A stretch of 64,000 bases of DNA, from the NCBI GenBank assembly GCA_964527215.1, contig CAZGNZ010000010.1, forward strand, positions 1 through 64,000, read 5' to 3'. The position numbers were made by a program, and so were the translations under genes. Numbering within the stretch: the stretch's first letter is position 1; the number at the start of each line of letters is the position of its first letter. Positions 42,501 through 51,223 of the stretch are shown here, piece after piece. The notes below the pieces were generated by a model. That model worked only from the letters and a program-made list of their open reading frames with translations. It was not told the DNA's origin and ran no database searches. The stretch is from CAZGNZ01 sp964527215 (GTDB lineage Bacteria > Fidelibacterota > Marinisomatia > SCGC-AAA003-L08 > JACNLC01).

Positions 42501-44829
42501 GATTTCCGTGAGTTCCAACGGCTGGATTGCGTTTGGCACCACCAACATGGAATCCTTCAGAAATACCGGCGTCCCCGGTCCGGGCGGCCCCGCCCCCATG
42601 GCGGCGCTGTTCTGGGATGATCTGAGAACCGTCGACTGCAATGATTTTTACAATGCCGATTACCTGGGTGACGTGTATGTGGATTTGTACCAGAGTCCGG
42701 ATTTCATCGTGGTGGAATGGGAAGGACTGATCACCAATTACGGTGAAGATCCGGTATCCTTCCAGGCCATCCTGTTCAATACGGATGATCTCACCCCTAC
42801 CGGTGACGATGAAATCATGGTGCATTACAAGTATTTCAGCAATACATCCGCGGGACTTTACCTGCCGGCCTATCAGGGCATGGTTCACGGCGCGTATGCC
42901 ACCATCGGTCTGGAAAATGAATGGCAGACCCAGGGTCTGCAGTACACGTTCAACAACAGTTATCCCACTGCGGCCCGGGAACTGACGGACCAGTCCGCCA
43001 TTTTCATTACCACTCGTCAGCCGAGAAATCTGATGGATATCAGCACTGCTGTCGGTGAACCGCCGCTGGCCATCCAGTTCACGGAGAACTCCGGATATAC
43101 TGCGGAAACCTGGAGCTGGGATATCGGGATGGACGGTCTCATCGAATCCTCTGATCCGTCCTTCGAGTACGTGTTTGAGGATTACGGCCACTATCCCGTT
43201 CAGCTGACGATTACGACGGCAGATACGGAATATACGGATATACGGCTCTATGCCGTCCACACCGTGCCCTACGGCTGTACGGATCCCCTGGCTTACAATT
43301 ACGACGCGGATGCAGTGTACGATGACGGCTCCTGTGACTACATTTACGGCTGCATGGATCCCGGTGCCCTGAACTATGACGAAGAAGCGGTGATGGATGA
43401 CGAGAGCTGTGTGTACCTGGAGTTTCTGGAAATTCCCAACAATATTCCGGACAGTCAGAGCAGTTTCGGCAAATCGGTGGATATGGACGGCAACTGGGCC
43501 ATCGTGGGCTGTTACCGGGCAGATGTGGCCGGTGAGCAGGAACAGGGTCTGGCAAAGATATTCATGAAAATTCACCAGAATGCCTGGGTAGAGATGCAGG
43601 AACTGGTTGCGGATGACGGCGAGACCTTTGATTATTTTGGGTATTCTGTGGCAATGGACGGGGAATACGCGGTGATCGGGGCGTATCGGGATGATGACGG
43701 CGGCAGCAGCAGCGGTTCAGCCTATGTGTATCATCAGAATCAGGTGACCAGTGACTGGGAATTTCATTCAAAGCTGAATGCATCGGACGCCGGCAGCAGT
43801 GATAATTTTGGGTACTCTGTGGAAATTCAGGGCGATTTAATTGCCGTGGGTTCCCGCAAGGCTGACAGCAGTCAGGATGAAAATACCGGCGCTGTATATC
43901 TGTATGAGCTGACGGGCGGTGAATGGACCGAAACAACCAAACTGACAGCCGCCGGCAGCGAACGGAACGACTCCTTCGGGGCAGCGCTGGAATTCAGCGG
44001 CAGCCGGATCATCATCGGAGCCAATCTGCATGACGGTCCCAGCGGTTCCAATTCCGGTGCGGCCTATGTTTTTGCATTCGACGGAGCGGAGTGGATTGAA
44101 GAAGCGGCACTGATACCCCTGGATGTGGATGAGCACAGTCACTTCGGGGTGGCCGTTGCCATTCACGAAGACCGGGCGCTGGCAGGTGCCATGTATGACA
44201 ACAACGACAACGGCAGCAATGCCGGATGCGTGTACGTCTATGATTTTATTGACGGTACGTGGCAGAATACGGAAGAGATCATCGGATTTGAAGATACGCC
44301 TGCCGATTTATTCGGTCAGTCTCTGACGGTGAACAGCGATTTTGCCGTCATTGGTGCCAGCGAGCACCTGTATATTTATTATTTCGGGGACAATGCAGGC
44401 TGGTCCGCATCGGCCGGTTTCCAAACCGAGGTGACCACCTCGGTGACTTTAACCGGCAGTTACCTGATTGCCGGCGATCCCGTTGCGGAAACGGCATCGG
44501 TGTATGAGATGGAAGACATGGTCGAGTGGCTGGATATTCAGACTGACATGGGAACGCTGATTCCGGTTAAATCCGGTCTGAGCATCAATTATCCCAATCC
44601 CTTCAATCCGGTCACCATAATTCCCTTTGAACTGGCGGAACCGGGTGCAGTCAGCATTCAGGTGTATGATCTGATGGGACATCGTGTGGCCACGCTGCTG
44701 GACGAGTACAGGTCACCGGGATATTATCAGGTGCAGTGGGACGGTCATGCGGCAGCATCAGGGATTTACTTCATTCGAATGACGGCGGCCGGACAGCGGC
44801 ACACCCGGAAAGTAATGCTGGTGAAGTAG
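39592..44829 (+). CDS. C25 (gingipain-like) peptidase-family surface protein with PKD, FG-GAP and T9SS domains
   Basis: 1745 residues. Signal peptide 1-18; a propeptide-like region to about 215; a C25 domain about 220-580 (VLYICGGSAE, YVVLVGDVGG, PEILIGRIS). Cys464 in FITCGTGSF matches the catalytic Cys, but the usual GHG His motif reads FRGLYG (R433), so peptidase activity is uncertain. Later: immunoglobulin-like domains, a PKD domain about 1148-1225, two GCxDPxxxNYD...C repeats (about 1227-1275), FG-GAP propeller repeats about 1283-1650 and a T9SS sorting domain from about 1663 (YPNPFNPVTIIPFELA) to the Lys at the end. A secreted cell-surface adhesin or protease; divergent from the sugar locus and probably independent of it. 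Confidence 0.8.
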   Translation: MKIKIVVLLILTALSFALPLNNQPTRFTLTQRGGDFRVIEFSTGSLNWESLDGGTRISAVQAGSSGIPGSADIPLYSVFLSAETGRSYEFSYEVTRSHTVPDFQPVPVPEYFIHDAVHEDLSKSTAAGSDLPVTFPDEIIMVSDPMIMRDQVMVQLTVQPFIYNHETSVLTVIDDMEIHLTAFGTKSSRLTENRPPSRAFEPFYQSMMLDYETDLRDNEYQQPAVLYICGGSAEIHPEMINLMEWKHETGFEIYSVTANNIGSTAESISDYIYEAYTYFDPAPEYVVLVGDVGGTYDIPTFYESWSDCGGGSCYGEGDHPYTQLEGNDILPEILIGRISIQNLQDLSVIVNKIINYEQGNNPGIMWYERAALAANPDAYGGGQSLVTANEYIQELMQTYGMTDTRLGIDFYDVGISTWINSQLNQGVSYLNFRGLYGPASYNIDVITEDLNSHSMSPVITFITCGTGSFAYETATATEVLLRSGVSPSNYSGAVAVIGTSTWGTHTPFNNMMDMGIYHGIFAEGVPDIGSALQCGKLALLNTYPNNPNHYVDIFTHWNNLMGDPTLRLWTDTPNQLTVNLPAEIGLGTGAVSVEVIDSDDQLVEDAFVTLLSEDGVLFKSALTNAAGQAEIPLDDYNSGEVLVTVTARNCIPWQGSLQISGLYVLDLSGSAVITETGGHNSDGLANPGETLLLEIPMQNTGLQTIQSLTAVLSAPSDLVLIHTPQVAVESLTAGDSFTAGFEIEIDPGFETGTASDLVLQVTDGDERTWETLIPLEIHAGLTEFAYAADADGLPLLPGYSGEVIIHLDNNGLISLTNLSAELSYEGLLDVDIDDSSGFWPQIAAGGSEPCTDSFSISFDPNIIPGSVIPFRLHLFGTAYETEKILLITLGETTVDEPLGPDEYGYYIYDSGDTGYSLAPEYMYQSVSPEYGGMGTPMNMTDCGEGVLYEQGPVHIALPFEFTFYGVDYDTISVSSNGWIAFGTTNMESFRNTGVPGPGGPAPMAALFWDDLRTVDCNDFYNADYLGDVYVDLYQSPDFIVVEWEGLITNYGEDPVSFQAILFNTDDLTPTGDDEIMVHYKYFSNTSAGLYLPAYQGMVHGAYATIGLENEWQTQGLQYTFNNSYPTAARELTDQSAIFITTRQPRNLMDISTAVGEPPLAIQFTENSGYTAETWSWDIGMDGLIESSDPSFEYVFEDYGHYPVQLTITTADTEYTDIRLYAVHTVPYGCTDPLAYNYDADAVYDDGSCDYIYGCMDPGALNYDEEAVMDDESCVYLEFLEIPNNIPDSQSSFGKSVDMDGNWAIVGCYRADVAGEQEQGLAKIFMKIHQNAWVEMQELVADDGETFDYFGYSVAMDGEYAVIGAYRDDDGGSSSGSAYVYHQNQVTSDWEFHSKLNASDAGSSDNFGYSVEIQGDLIAVGSRKADSSQDENTGAVYLYELTGGEWTETTKLTAAGSERNDSFGAALEFSGSRIIIGANLHDGPSGSNSGAAYVFAFDGAEWIEEAALIPLDVDEHSHFGVAVAIHEDRALAGAMYDNNDNGSNAGCVYVYDFIDGTWQNTEEIIGFEDTPADLFGQSLTVNSDFAVIGASEHLYIYYFGDNAGWSASAGFQTEVTTSVTLTGSYLIAGDPVAETASVYEMEDMVEWLDIQTDMGTLIPVKSGLSINYPNPFNPVTIIPFELAEPGAVSIQVYDLMGHRVATLLDEYRSPGYYQVQWDGHAAASGIYFIRMTAAGQRHTRKVMLVK

Positions 44830-45436
44830 GGACCCGCCAATAATATTGAATTCGTCGGAACTGTACCGCATCTGACCGGAAACAGTTCCGGCGGCCTTTC
44901 GAATACACCACACCGTCATATGCCCCCAGTAACTCAGTATGGATTCTGAATGACCAGTCAAAATTCACGCATAACGAATATATAGATTTTACAAGCTTAT
45001 TCATTGTAGTATCAGCGAGTATAAATCTTAGTCCGGATAAATCCTATACCCACTCATTAACATTGATATTTTTCCTTAAACCGCAGCAGGATTATAACAG
45101 GTATTCCCAAAAAAGTACCAATTGTTGCGACGAACCAAAATAATGGCCCAATGCCTGGATGCATTCATGATAAAAATCACTGATGACGATTCTTAATGGG
45201 AATGCAGGCAGTCCATTTTTGGCATTCATGGTGCAGGGTAGGTTCGTCTGAATATCTTATCGACTCTACATATGTTACATATATATTTTTTTATGTACAA
45301 ACATTACAATTATTCTATGTAAATTGAGGTTCAGGATTGTCATTTAATATCAATCCGTTTACGATTCCCGTTCAAAGCACCACTTACAAAATACCTGATA
45401 ATAATCCTTCAAACTAATACAAGGGAGTAGAAACGT
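44830..45436. other. Intergenic between C25 and TonB receptor genes
   Basis: 607 bp without a supported gene. It holds a likely terminator at 44853-44893, a pair of 8-bp inverted segments GACGAACC/GGTTCGTC about 110 bp apart (near 45130 and 45241) enclosing two GCATTCATG copies, and a very AT-rich stretch at 45260-45330 that probably includes the receptor promoter, although boxes cannot be assigned. Confidence 0.4.
44853..44893 (+). terminator. Putative terminator after the C25 gene
   Basis: Stem CGTCGGAACTGT / ACAGTTCCGGCG (12 pairs with one G-U) around a 17-base loop, 24 bp after the stop codon. The following bases (GCCTTTCG) give only a short T run, so termination may be weak. Confidence 0.45.
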
Positions 45437-47398
45437 ATGTTTAGACTTGTCGTTACGGTACTCATTGCGTCTATGTGCGTTCTGGTTGGCCAGGAAACAG
45501 AGGATTTGCTTGATTTGTCACTTGATGATCTGCTGAACATGGAAGTTACTGTAGCATCCACAAAAGCTGAGAACGTGTTTTCAAGTGCATCCACGGTTTC
45601 AGTTATTGACCGGGAATTCATAGAGAAATATAATTTTCAAAGCGTCGGTGAAGCCATCAAAACGGCGGCAGGCATTGATATCACCCGGACATATCTGAAA
45701 AGAGATGTGCCTACGTCGAGGGGGATCCTGAATTACCATTATGCCAATAAAATCCTTGTTATGATCAATAATGTGCCTGTATGGCATGCGGTAACCGGCG
45801 AACCAGTATTGAACCGGATTGATATTAATGATATTGAACGGATCGAAATTCTGCGTGGTCCGGCATCGGTTTTATACGGCACCAATGCCTATTCCGGCGC
45901 GGTTAATGTGGTATTAAAGAAGCCTTCTGATCATCGCGGCTGGCTGGCAACCCTTTCGGCGGGCAACGGAAACTATATGGGCGCGGGTATTTCCCTGCCG
46001 CTGAATTTCGGTGGCTGGCAGGGCCAGGTCTTTTTGAATTATGAAGATGCGGAAGGACACGAAATTGATTTTACTGATGAAGCCGGAGCAACCAGCTCGC
46101 TGGATGAATACGACTACAGTTCCAATGCCACGCTGACGCTGTTTAATGAAAACCATTCTTTCCTGGTGAACTACTACGACTCACACGAAAGCTACCTTGG
46201 TGTAACCCCTAAATTTTCCAGCGGTGCGGGAAACGACCACTGGAGCAAGGGATATTTGGTCAATTACCGCTATTCCCGCATGATCTCCGACGATACTGAC
46301 TTCCGATACGCCCTTACATATGATCTGCACGAACGGGATCTGAGCCGTTCGGCGGATGACAATACACGAGCCAACATCCTGGGGGACAGGCTGCAGAATT
46401 CTCTGCGGGTCTTGTATTCTTTTAATCCGGCAGTGGATGTGGAGATTGGTGGTGACTATGAAGTACGTAAATCTGAAAATTATCATAACTACACCGAAAC
46501 CCCGGATGAAATTCTCACGGAAAACAATTTGGCTGATCGGGAAGTCAAGGAAGGATCCCTGTTTGGGCAATTCAGTTATACGCAGGATAAATTCCGGATC
46601 GTTGCCGGAAGCCGCTACACGGATAACGATCTTTTCGGGGACAACATTTCCAGTCGTCTCACCGGTGTGTTTACCCTCAATGAACGCAATGCAGTAAAAC
46701 TCATTTTCGGCCAGGCTTTCCGCGCGCCGTCTCTTTTCGAACAGTATTTCAAGACCGACTCCTGGACCGTTGTCGGTACCGAAGATTTGGAACCGGAGAC
46801 CAGTAGTTCCCTGGAGCTGGTGTACCTGACCGCCTGGGAAAATCTCTTCGTGCAGGCTCTGGTATATAATGCCAGCTATGAAAACAAGATTTTTAGAAAT
46901 AAGGAATACCACGCTGAACCGGACGACGTTGTAAGCGTCTATCGAAACGGGGATAAGTTCACCGCCAATGGTTTGGAACTGGAACTGAAATACCAGAATC
47001 CAAAATGGATCAACTGTTTTGCAAACTATTACTTTGTTGACGGTGATGATGGCGACCAGGTGGAGGGAACCGATCATTATAACTTCAAGCATGTCTCACA
47101 GCATAACCTTACCGCAGGCGTCAGTAAAAAACTGGGCCGATTCGGTGCTGCGGTAATGTTTGATTATGTGTCAGAGACTGACGGTCCATTTGACACGGTT
47201 GACGGTTACCTCACCATTAATCTGAATCTGCAGGCGTCACATAGTATGGGTGGATTTACGTTGAGAAGTGACCTCTATTTTGGTAACCTCACTGATGAAG
47301 AGGTGTTTATTCCGGAATATGTCCGGCGTAAAACCCTCAATGAAATCCCTGCCGGAATTCAGCAGGAAATCCGGTATACACTGACAATTCAACCATGA
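45437..47398 (+). CDS. TonB-dependent receptor (CirA/FepA-like)
   Basis: 653 residues: signal peptide about 1-18, the short N-terminal motif LLDLSLDDLLNMEVTVAS common to receptors of this type, a plug (SVIDREFIEKYNFQSVGEAI, IERIEILRGPASVLYGTNAY) and a beta-barrel (TVVGTEDLEPETSSSLELVY; end RYTLTIQP). GGGAG precedes the ATG. It is followed on the same strand by a YfiR/DUF4154 protein and a chemotaxis receptor, an arrangement suggesting the receptor both transports a ligand (iron chelate, vitamin or small molecule) and belongs to a sensing chain. Not similar to the large SusC-like receptor at 31546. Confidence 0.85.
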   Translation: MFRLVVTVLIASMCVLVGQETEDLLDLSLDDLLNMEVTVASTKAENVFSSASTVSVIDREFIEKYNFQSVGEAIKTAAGIDITRTYLKRDVPTSRGILNYHYANKILVMINNVPVWHAVTGEPVLNRIDINDIERIEILRGPASVLYGTNAYSGAVNVVLKKPSDHRGWLATLSAGNGNYMGAGISLPLNFGGWQGQVFLNYEDAEGHEIDFTDEAGATSSLDEYDYSSNATLTLFNENHSFLVNYYDSHESYLGVTPKFSSGAGNDHWSKGYLVNYRYSRMISDDTDFRYALTYDLHERDLSRSADDNTRANILGDRLQNSLRVLYSFNPAVDVEIGGDYEVRKSENYHNYTETPDEILTENNLADREVKEGSLFGQFSYTQDKFRIVAGSRYTDNDLFGDNISSRLTGVFTLNERNAVKLIFGQAFRAPSLFEQYFKTDSWTVVGTEDLEPETSSSLELVYLTAWENLFVQALVYNASYENKIFRNKEYHAEPDDVVSVYRNGDKFTANGLELELKYQNPKWINCFANYYFVDGDDGDQVEGTDHYNFKHVSQHNLTAGVSKKLGRFGAAVMFDYVSETDGPFDTVDGYLTINLNLQASHSMGGFTLRSDLYFGNLTDEEVFIPEYVRRKTLNEIPAGIQQEIRYTLTIQP

Positions 47399-47736
47399 TT
47401 TTCCTGACCGGATTCATTCATGGGATTTGGTTGTGATCAGGCATTTTTACCTGATTATGCAAACCTTTCCCAACGGTTATAATATCTGTTGATGGCAAAC
47501 AAAAAAATGATCAAAAATGGTCGGTTAACGAGTACTTTTTCAGGTAACACGTAACTGAATCGATCAGACGCATCATTGTTAATTTCTCTCAAGAATTTTT
47601 CATGCATGAGGGGCTGATCTGGTCAGTCCCTCATAATAAATCAAATTCTATTCATTCTATTTAGGCATGATTTATATAAGGGAACTGCTGTTCTGATGAT
47701 GATTCTGTTGAGGTAAAATTAAAGAAAGATGAAATT
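47399..47736. other. Intergenic between receptor and YfiR genes
   Basis: 338 bp containing two hairpins: an imperfect one at 47432-47459 (core ATCAGG / CCTGAT) and a strong one at 47606-47634. TATAAT occurs at about 47479-47484, but no convincing -35 box is spaced correctly. The gap suggests the YfiR-chemotaxis pair may have its own promoter. Confidence 0.4.
47606..47634. promoter_or_regulatory. Strong hairpin upstream of the YfiR gene
   Basis: Twelve-pair stem ATGAGGGGCTGA / TCAGTCCCTCAT with a single G-T pair and the five-base loop TCTGG, about 100 bp before the YfiR start and 207 bp after the receptor stop. No T run follows on either strand, so it may be an RNA-processing or stability element, or a factor-dependent terminator. 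Confidence 0.4.
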
Positions 47737-48252
47737 ATGTCGTTAAAAATAATGCAATTGACGAAAGGCCTGGTCTTCTTAATCAGTTTTACTGTACTGT
47801 TCTGTCAGTACACCGATGCACCGTCCAATATCGCTGCCGCCCTGCTTCTGAAGATTGCAGGCTACGAACAAAATTCAAGTTCTGGCGGCGATTATGTTAT
47901 CCACGTTCTGGGTTCACCGGAAATGGAGCAGGAACTGAAAGCCGGAATCGGTCAGGCAATCGGCAAGTCGAAACTGGTGTCGGTGACATCATCAAATACT
48001 CTGCCTGATACACCGCCCAATCTGCTTTTCATTGGTGATGAAAAATTGATTGGTGCAGCACTGGAATATGCCCATTCCAATCATGTATTTACGGCGACCA
48101 ACAGCAATGCGCTGTCGGCTCAGGGGGTCAGTCTCGGCATTCTGGTAGGAAGTGATGGGAAGCCCAAAATTGTACTGAATTTGACAGGTTCCAAAGAAGA
48201 AAATCTCAACTGGAATCCTGCCGTGATGAAAATCGCAAAAACCATCAAGTAG
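47737..48252 (+). CDS. YfiR/DUF4154-family periplasmic protein
   Basis: 171 residues: signal peptide about 1-24 then the DUF4154 pattern ([50 protein letters not shown]). YfiR proteins sit in the periplasm and hold an inner-membrane partner (YfiN, a diguanylate cyclase) inactive until the cell envelope or redox state changes. Here the gene just downstream, 11 bp away, encodes a methyl-accepting chemotaxis protein instead of a cyclase. The conserved Cys pairs of Pseudomonas YfiR are not evident (the only Cys is in the signal peptide). Family call good; partner inferred from context. Confidence 0.75.
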   Translation: MSLKIMQLTKGLVFLISFTVLFCQYTDAPSNIAAALLLKIAGYEQNSSSGGDYVIHVLGSPEMEQELKAGIGQAIGKSKLVSVTSSNTLPDTPPNLLFIGDEKLIGAALEYAHSNHVFTATNSNALSAQGVSLGILVGSDGKPKIVLNLTGSKEENLNWNPAVMKIAKTIK

Positions 48253-48263
48253 ATACCCATACA

Positions 48264-49832
48264 ATGAATTGGTCAATCCGTAATAAAATAATTGCCCTTT
48301 CGCTGGGCATTGCTCTGTTCCTGAGTGCTGTACTGGCGGTCTTGGTTCCCCTTCAGACCACTAATACCGCGAACAGCATTCTGCAAAAAGACACATTGTT
48401 TATCACCGATCTGCTGAGCGAAAACCTGTCTATTGGTTTGCAGCTGTTGATACTGGATGATGGAGCGTCCGTTCAGGAAAGCCTGCGGATGCTTGCAGGG
48501 GAAGATGACCAGGACGAAAACCAATCCGTCGTCGACGCCTGGGTGTATTCCGAGATGAAAGAAATGGTCGCCGGACTGAATGAAGATCGTCCCGCACCAG
48601 ACATACAGAAGCTCCAGGAAAACACCATCGATGAGACCGATTCGGTCATTCGTCATATGACTGTGATTTCGGATAATGATGACACCCTGCTGGGATTTCT
48701 GGTTATTGACTACTCAAAAGCATATTTGAATCACCAGGTCCGTTCCGCTCTTATCCTGTCTATTGGGATTTCAATATTTGTTGTGATCCTGACTGGTTTT
48801 ATCAGTGTGTTGATCGGAGGCGGTATATCCCGTCCGATCCGCAGGGTGGCCGAATTGATGGAGGATATTGCCAGGGGTGAAGGGGACTTAACGGTTCGAA
48901 TGCAGGTTCAATCCAGGGATGAGTTGGCGAATCTGGTCAAATGGTTCAACAGTTTTCTTGAGAAAATCCAGGATACGATAGTCCAGGTAAAGCATAGTCT
49001 GGTTTCAGTGGATCAGGTTGGTGGATTAATCACTTCTGCCGCGGAAGAACTTGCTACGGGAGCGGAAGAACAGCAGTCTCAACTGACGGATGTTGCCACC
49101 TCGATCGAAGAGATGAGCAACATGATTCAGGAGTCAAGCAATAATGCCGGGAACACTCAATCCTATGCCGGAAATGCCAGCACCGCAGCTGTAAACGGTC
49201 AGCGGCAAGTCAGTGAAACAATATCCGGAATTGAACAAGTCGCTGAGATCGTCAGCACGACCAATGACCAGATTGCCCTGCTTGAAGGACGGTCAAAGGA
49301 AATTGGAGAGGTGATCCAGGTCATTGATGATATTGCAGATCAGACCAATCTGCTCGCGCTGAATGCCAATATCGAGGCAGCAAGGGCCGGTGATGCCGGA
49401 CGAGGGTTTGCCGTAGTGGCCGATGAAGTTCGCATGCTGGCGGAACGGACCGTAAAAGCAACTGGAGAGATTACCAGTAAAATCAAACTGGTTCAGGAGG
49501 ATGTCGTCCAATCTGTGCAATCCATGAATCAAATACAGGAAAAATCTCTTGACGGACGAAATCGGGCAAAGGAATCCGGAAAAGTGTTATCGGAAATTAC
49601 CAATACCATTGCCAATGTAGAAGATGCCATCCGCCAGGTTGCATCTGCTGCGAATGAACAGAATTTGGGTGTCGAACAAATTTCCATAAACATGGATAGC
49701 GTATCCACGGTCTCCAAGATGACTGCCACACAGGCTCAGGAACTTACACGATCGGCCGAGGAACTGAATCAGGAACTAAACATGGTACGGGATTTGTTGG
49801 AACAGTTTAAGGTTGAATCAACATCTTCCTGA
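48264..49832 (+). CDS. Methyl-accepting chemotaxis protein
   Basis: 522 residues. Transmembrane helix about 8-28, a periplasmic sensor region about 29-158, a second helix about 160-182, HAMP about 183-240 and a cytoplasmic MCP signalling coiled coil. The hairpin tip is clear: [20 protein letters not shown] near residue 370 followed by [14 protein letters not shown], which contacts CheA/CheW. No CheW-binding tail pentapeptide is seen. The periplasmic domain is Cache/CHASE-like and may dock the YfiR protein encoded 11 bp upstream. No strong ribosome site precedes the ATG, consistent with coupling to the YfiR gene. No che genes are in view. Confidence 0.85.
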   Translation: MNWSIRNKIIALSLGIALFLSAVLAVLVPLQTTNTANSILQKDTLFITDLLSENLSIGLQLLILDDGASVQESLRMLAGEDDQDENQSVVDAWVYSEMKEMVAGLNEDRPAPDIQKLQENTIDETDSVIRHMTVISDNDDTLLGFLVIDYSKAYLNHQVRSALILSIGISIFVVILTGFISVLIGGGISRPIRRVAELMEDIARGEGDLTVRMQVQSRDELANLVKWFNSFLEKIQDTIVQVKHSLVSVDQVGGLITSAAEELATGAEEQQSQLTDVATSIEEMSNMIQESSNNAGNTQSYAGNASTAAVNGQRQVSETISGIEQVAEIVSTTNDQIALLEGRSKEIGEVIQVIDDIADQTNLLALNANIEAARAGDAGRGFAVVADEVRMLAERTVKATGEITSKIKLVQEDVVQSVQSMNQIQEKSLDGRNRAKESGKVLSEITNTIANVEDAIRQVASAANEQNLGVEQISINMDSVSTVSKMTATQAQELTRSAEELNQELNMVRDLLEQFKVESTSS

Positions 49833-49986
49833 TGAAATCAGGGAATCCTGTTACATCACCATTGTGAACCAACTTTTCTTAATCGTCCTGCTGTGAATAT
49901 GCTGTCGATGATTCCGCGGTAATCAGGACTGCCTTATTAGGAATCATTTCAGCAAAGTCACTTTTTGCTTGGAAGAATTGCCAGGC

Positions 49987-50064
49987 ATGACTGGTAATAG
50001 TATCGCCGGTAAATTGAAAAGAGCAATGATCAAAAGCCTAGAAATCATTGGTGAAGCATCATAG
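49987..50064 (+). pseudogene. HepT/DUF86-like toxin remnant
   Basis: A 25-codon frame reads, near its end, KRAMIKSLEIIGEAS and then stops at TAG. That string matches the core of DUF86/HepT proteins, where a Arg-[AS]-hydrophobic-Glu-hydrophobic-hydrophobic-Gly-Glu-Ala run is the family hallmark. The upstream frame stays open to about 49930 but is not clearly HepT-like, and nothing after the stop continues the family, so this is at best a broken fragment of a MNT/HepT pair. Judged from one short motif. Confidence 0.35.
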
Positions 50065-50160
50065 CAGATACCTGCTGTTTTTAATAATGGGGTCAGACTT
50101 GATGGAAATATTTGGCCGGTATGAGAGACAGATTAATCCATGATTATATGAGAATCAATT

Positions 50161-50184
50161 AATGAATTTCCCCGCCCGTCAGCT
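50161..50184 (+). repeat. 24-bp direct repeat, left copy (dispersed repeat D)
   Basis: Identical over 24 bases to 51224-51247, same orientation. The two copies enclose the HicA-HicB pair. The sequence is the start of the dispersed repeat described at 51224, so it may be a truncated copy. Confidence 0.6.
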
Positions 50185-50589
50185 ATACATTTATGAAACC
50201 GGGATGGTTATTTAACATTTTTTGATATTTTTTTCAGTTCCCCCCTGCAGGCAAAAATGAAAAATCGTTTTTCTGATGCTTGCGAAAGTATGAACCTCGT
50301 GGTAAAAAACTGACGGCAGATCTGAACACAGTCCGGACTGCTGCTGCTTTTCAAATGCACAGCACGTTAATGCGTTGTTCACGTCCGCCAATGGCTTCAA
50401 CAGGACCGGCAGAGAACCGGCGAACAAAAATCCATTCATCCGTCAAATGACGGGCCACAATCTCAAACACAGATATGCTGAGGACATTCGTTGGGAGAGG
50501 TGCCGGATGCCATCCGGCAAACACAAAATCTATTGTAATTGAAGTATATTATTATTTACCTTTTAAGGCGTCGCCAAGGATTAGATTTG

Positions 50590-50748
50590 ATGAAATGTTC
50601 TCATCTTTATCGACTGTTGATTAAAGCTGGCTGGTATCCAGTATCTCAGAAAGGTTCTTATGTCGATATGAAACATGATTTAAAACCCGGATTGATTGTT
50701 TTCCCCAATCATGGAAGTCAAGAGGCTGGTAAAGGACTCGAGAAATAA
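50590..50748 (+). pseudogene. hicA: HicA-type mRNA interferase toxin, truncated by an early stop
   Basis: 52 residues from ATG 50590 (MKCSHLYRLLIKAGWYPVSQ), with the double-stranded RNA-binding-like fold and the catalytic His segment FPNHGSQEAGKGLEK. Full-length HicA continues with a short helix; here the codon after GLEK is TAA, and the same frame then reads ILRDAGVKH before a second stop at 50776-50778. A single base change (AAA to TAA) would explain this. The catalytic His is kept, but the lost C-terminal helix packs on the fold, so activity is doubtful. HicB follows at 50798. It cleaves mRNA in the intact family; a longer in-frame upstream extension to 50539 has no support. Confidence 0.7.
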
Positions 50749-50797
50749 ATCCTTCGAGATGCCGGAGTAAAACATTGAGTGATTAATTGGAATGTTC

Positions 50798-51196
50798 ATG
50801 AGAACTACAAAGAAAAAGATTACAATAACGGTTGAGAAATCTGATACCGGATTTTCAGCATATAGTAATGATTATTCAATATTTACTACAGGAAAAACTA
50901 TCCCTGAATTGATTGACAATGCGTTTAAGGCGGTTAATCGTTTTTATGAGGATGAAAAGCTTAAAATTACCCATGAGAATTTAAAATTTGAGATTGATTT
51001 CAAACATTTTTTCCAGTATTACAAAGTTTTGAATTCAAGGTTTCTGGCTGATAAAATCGGAATGAATCCAACACTGCTATCTCAATATGTACAAGGACAT
51101 AAAAAACCATCTGAAAAACAGACAGAAAAAATCCTGTCTGGCATTCATCAAATAGGAAAAGAATTGTCTGAGATCAATTTGATTTATAGACATTGA
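50798..51196 (+). CDS. hicB: HicB-type antitoxin with DNA-binding C-terminus
   Basis: 132 residues from ATG 50798 (GGA six bases upstream; two more codons are possible). The N-terminal half is the degenerate RNase-H-like HicB fold (ITITVEKSDTGFSAYSNDYS, then GKTIPELIDNAFKAVNRFYE); the C-terminal half is a helix-turn-helix (NSRFLADKIGMNPTLLSQYV) for autorepression. It neutralises HicA and represses the operon in intact systems. With HicA truncated it may persist alone. AT-rich like its neighbours and bracketed by a direct repeat, consistent with a transferred module. Confidence 0.75.
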   Translation: MRTTKKKITITVEKSDTGFSAYSNDYSIFTTGKTIPELIDNAFKAVNRFYEDEKLKITHENLKFEIDFKHFFQYYKVLNSRFLADKIGMNPTLLSQYVQGHKKPSEKQTEKILSGIHQIGKELSEINLIYRH

Positions 51197-51223
51197 TCAT
51201 TGACAGCACCATTTTAAAACACC

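Larger units (their letters stand above)
49833..50589. other. Gene-poor region with toxin-antitoxin scraps and repeats
   Basis: 757 bp. It holds a HepT-like coding remnant (49987-50064), the motif TAATGGGGTCAGACTTGATGG at about 50085-50105, a shape often seen at edges of REP-type transposon units, one side of a 24-bp direct repeat (50161-50184) and a short palindrome TCCGTCAAATGACGGG near 50438-50453. A 75-residue minus-strand frame at 50212-50439 resembles nothing and is not called. Confidence 0.4.

Noticed and set aside
45125..45255. A second MITE-like element bounded by GACGAACC/GGTTCGTC
   Set aside because: Only 8-bp arms, no target duplication and no second copy in the window.
50084..50105. 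REP-type transposon edge (GGGGTCAGACTT)
   Set aside because: Only one copy of the motif is present and no Y1 transposase lies nearby, so I do not call an element.
50212..50439. 75-residue minus-strand frame in the gene-poor gap
   Set aside because: No ribosome site, no family resemblance, and it lies between repeat fragments.
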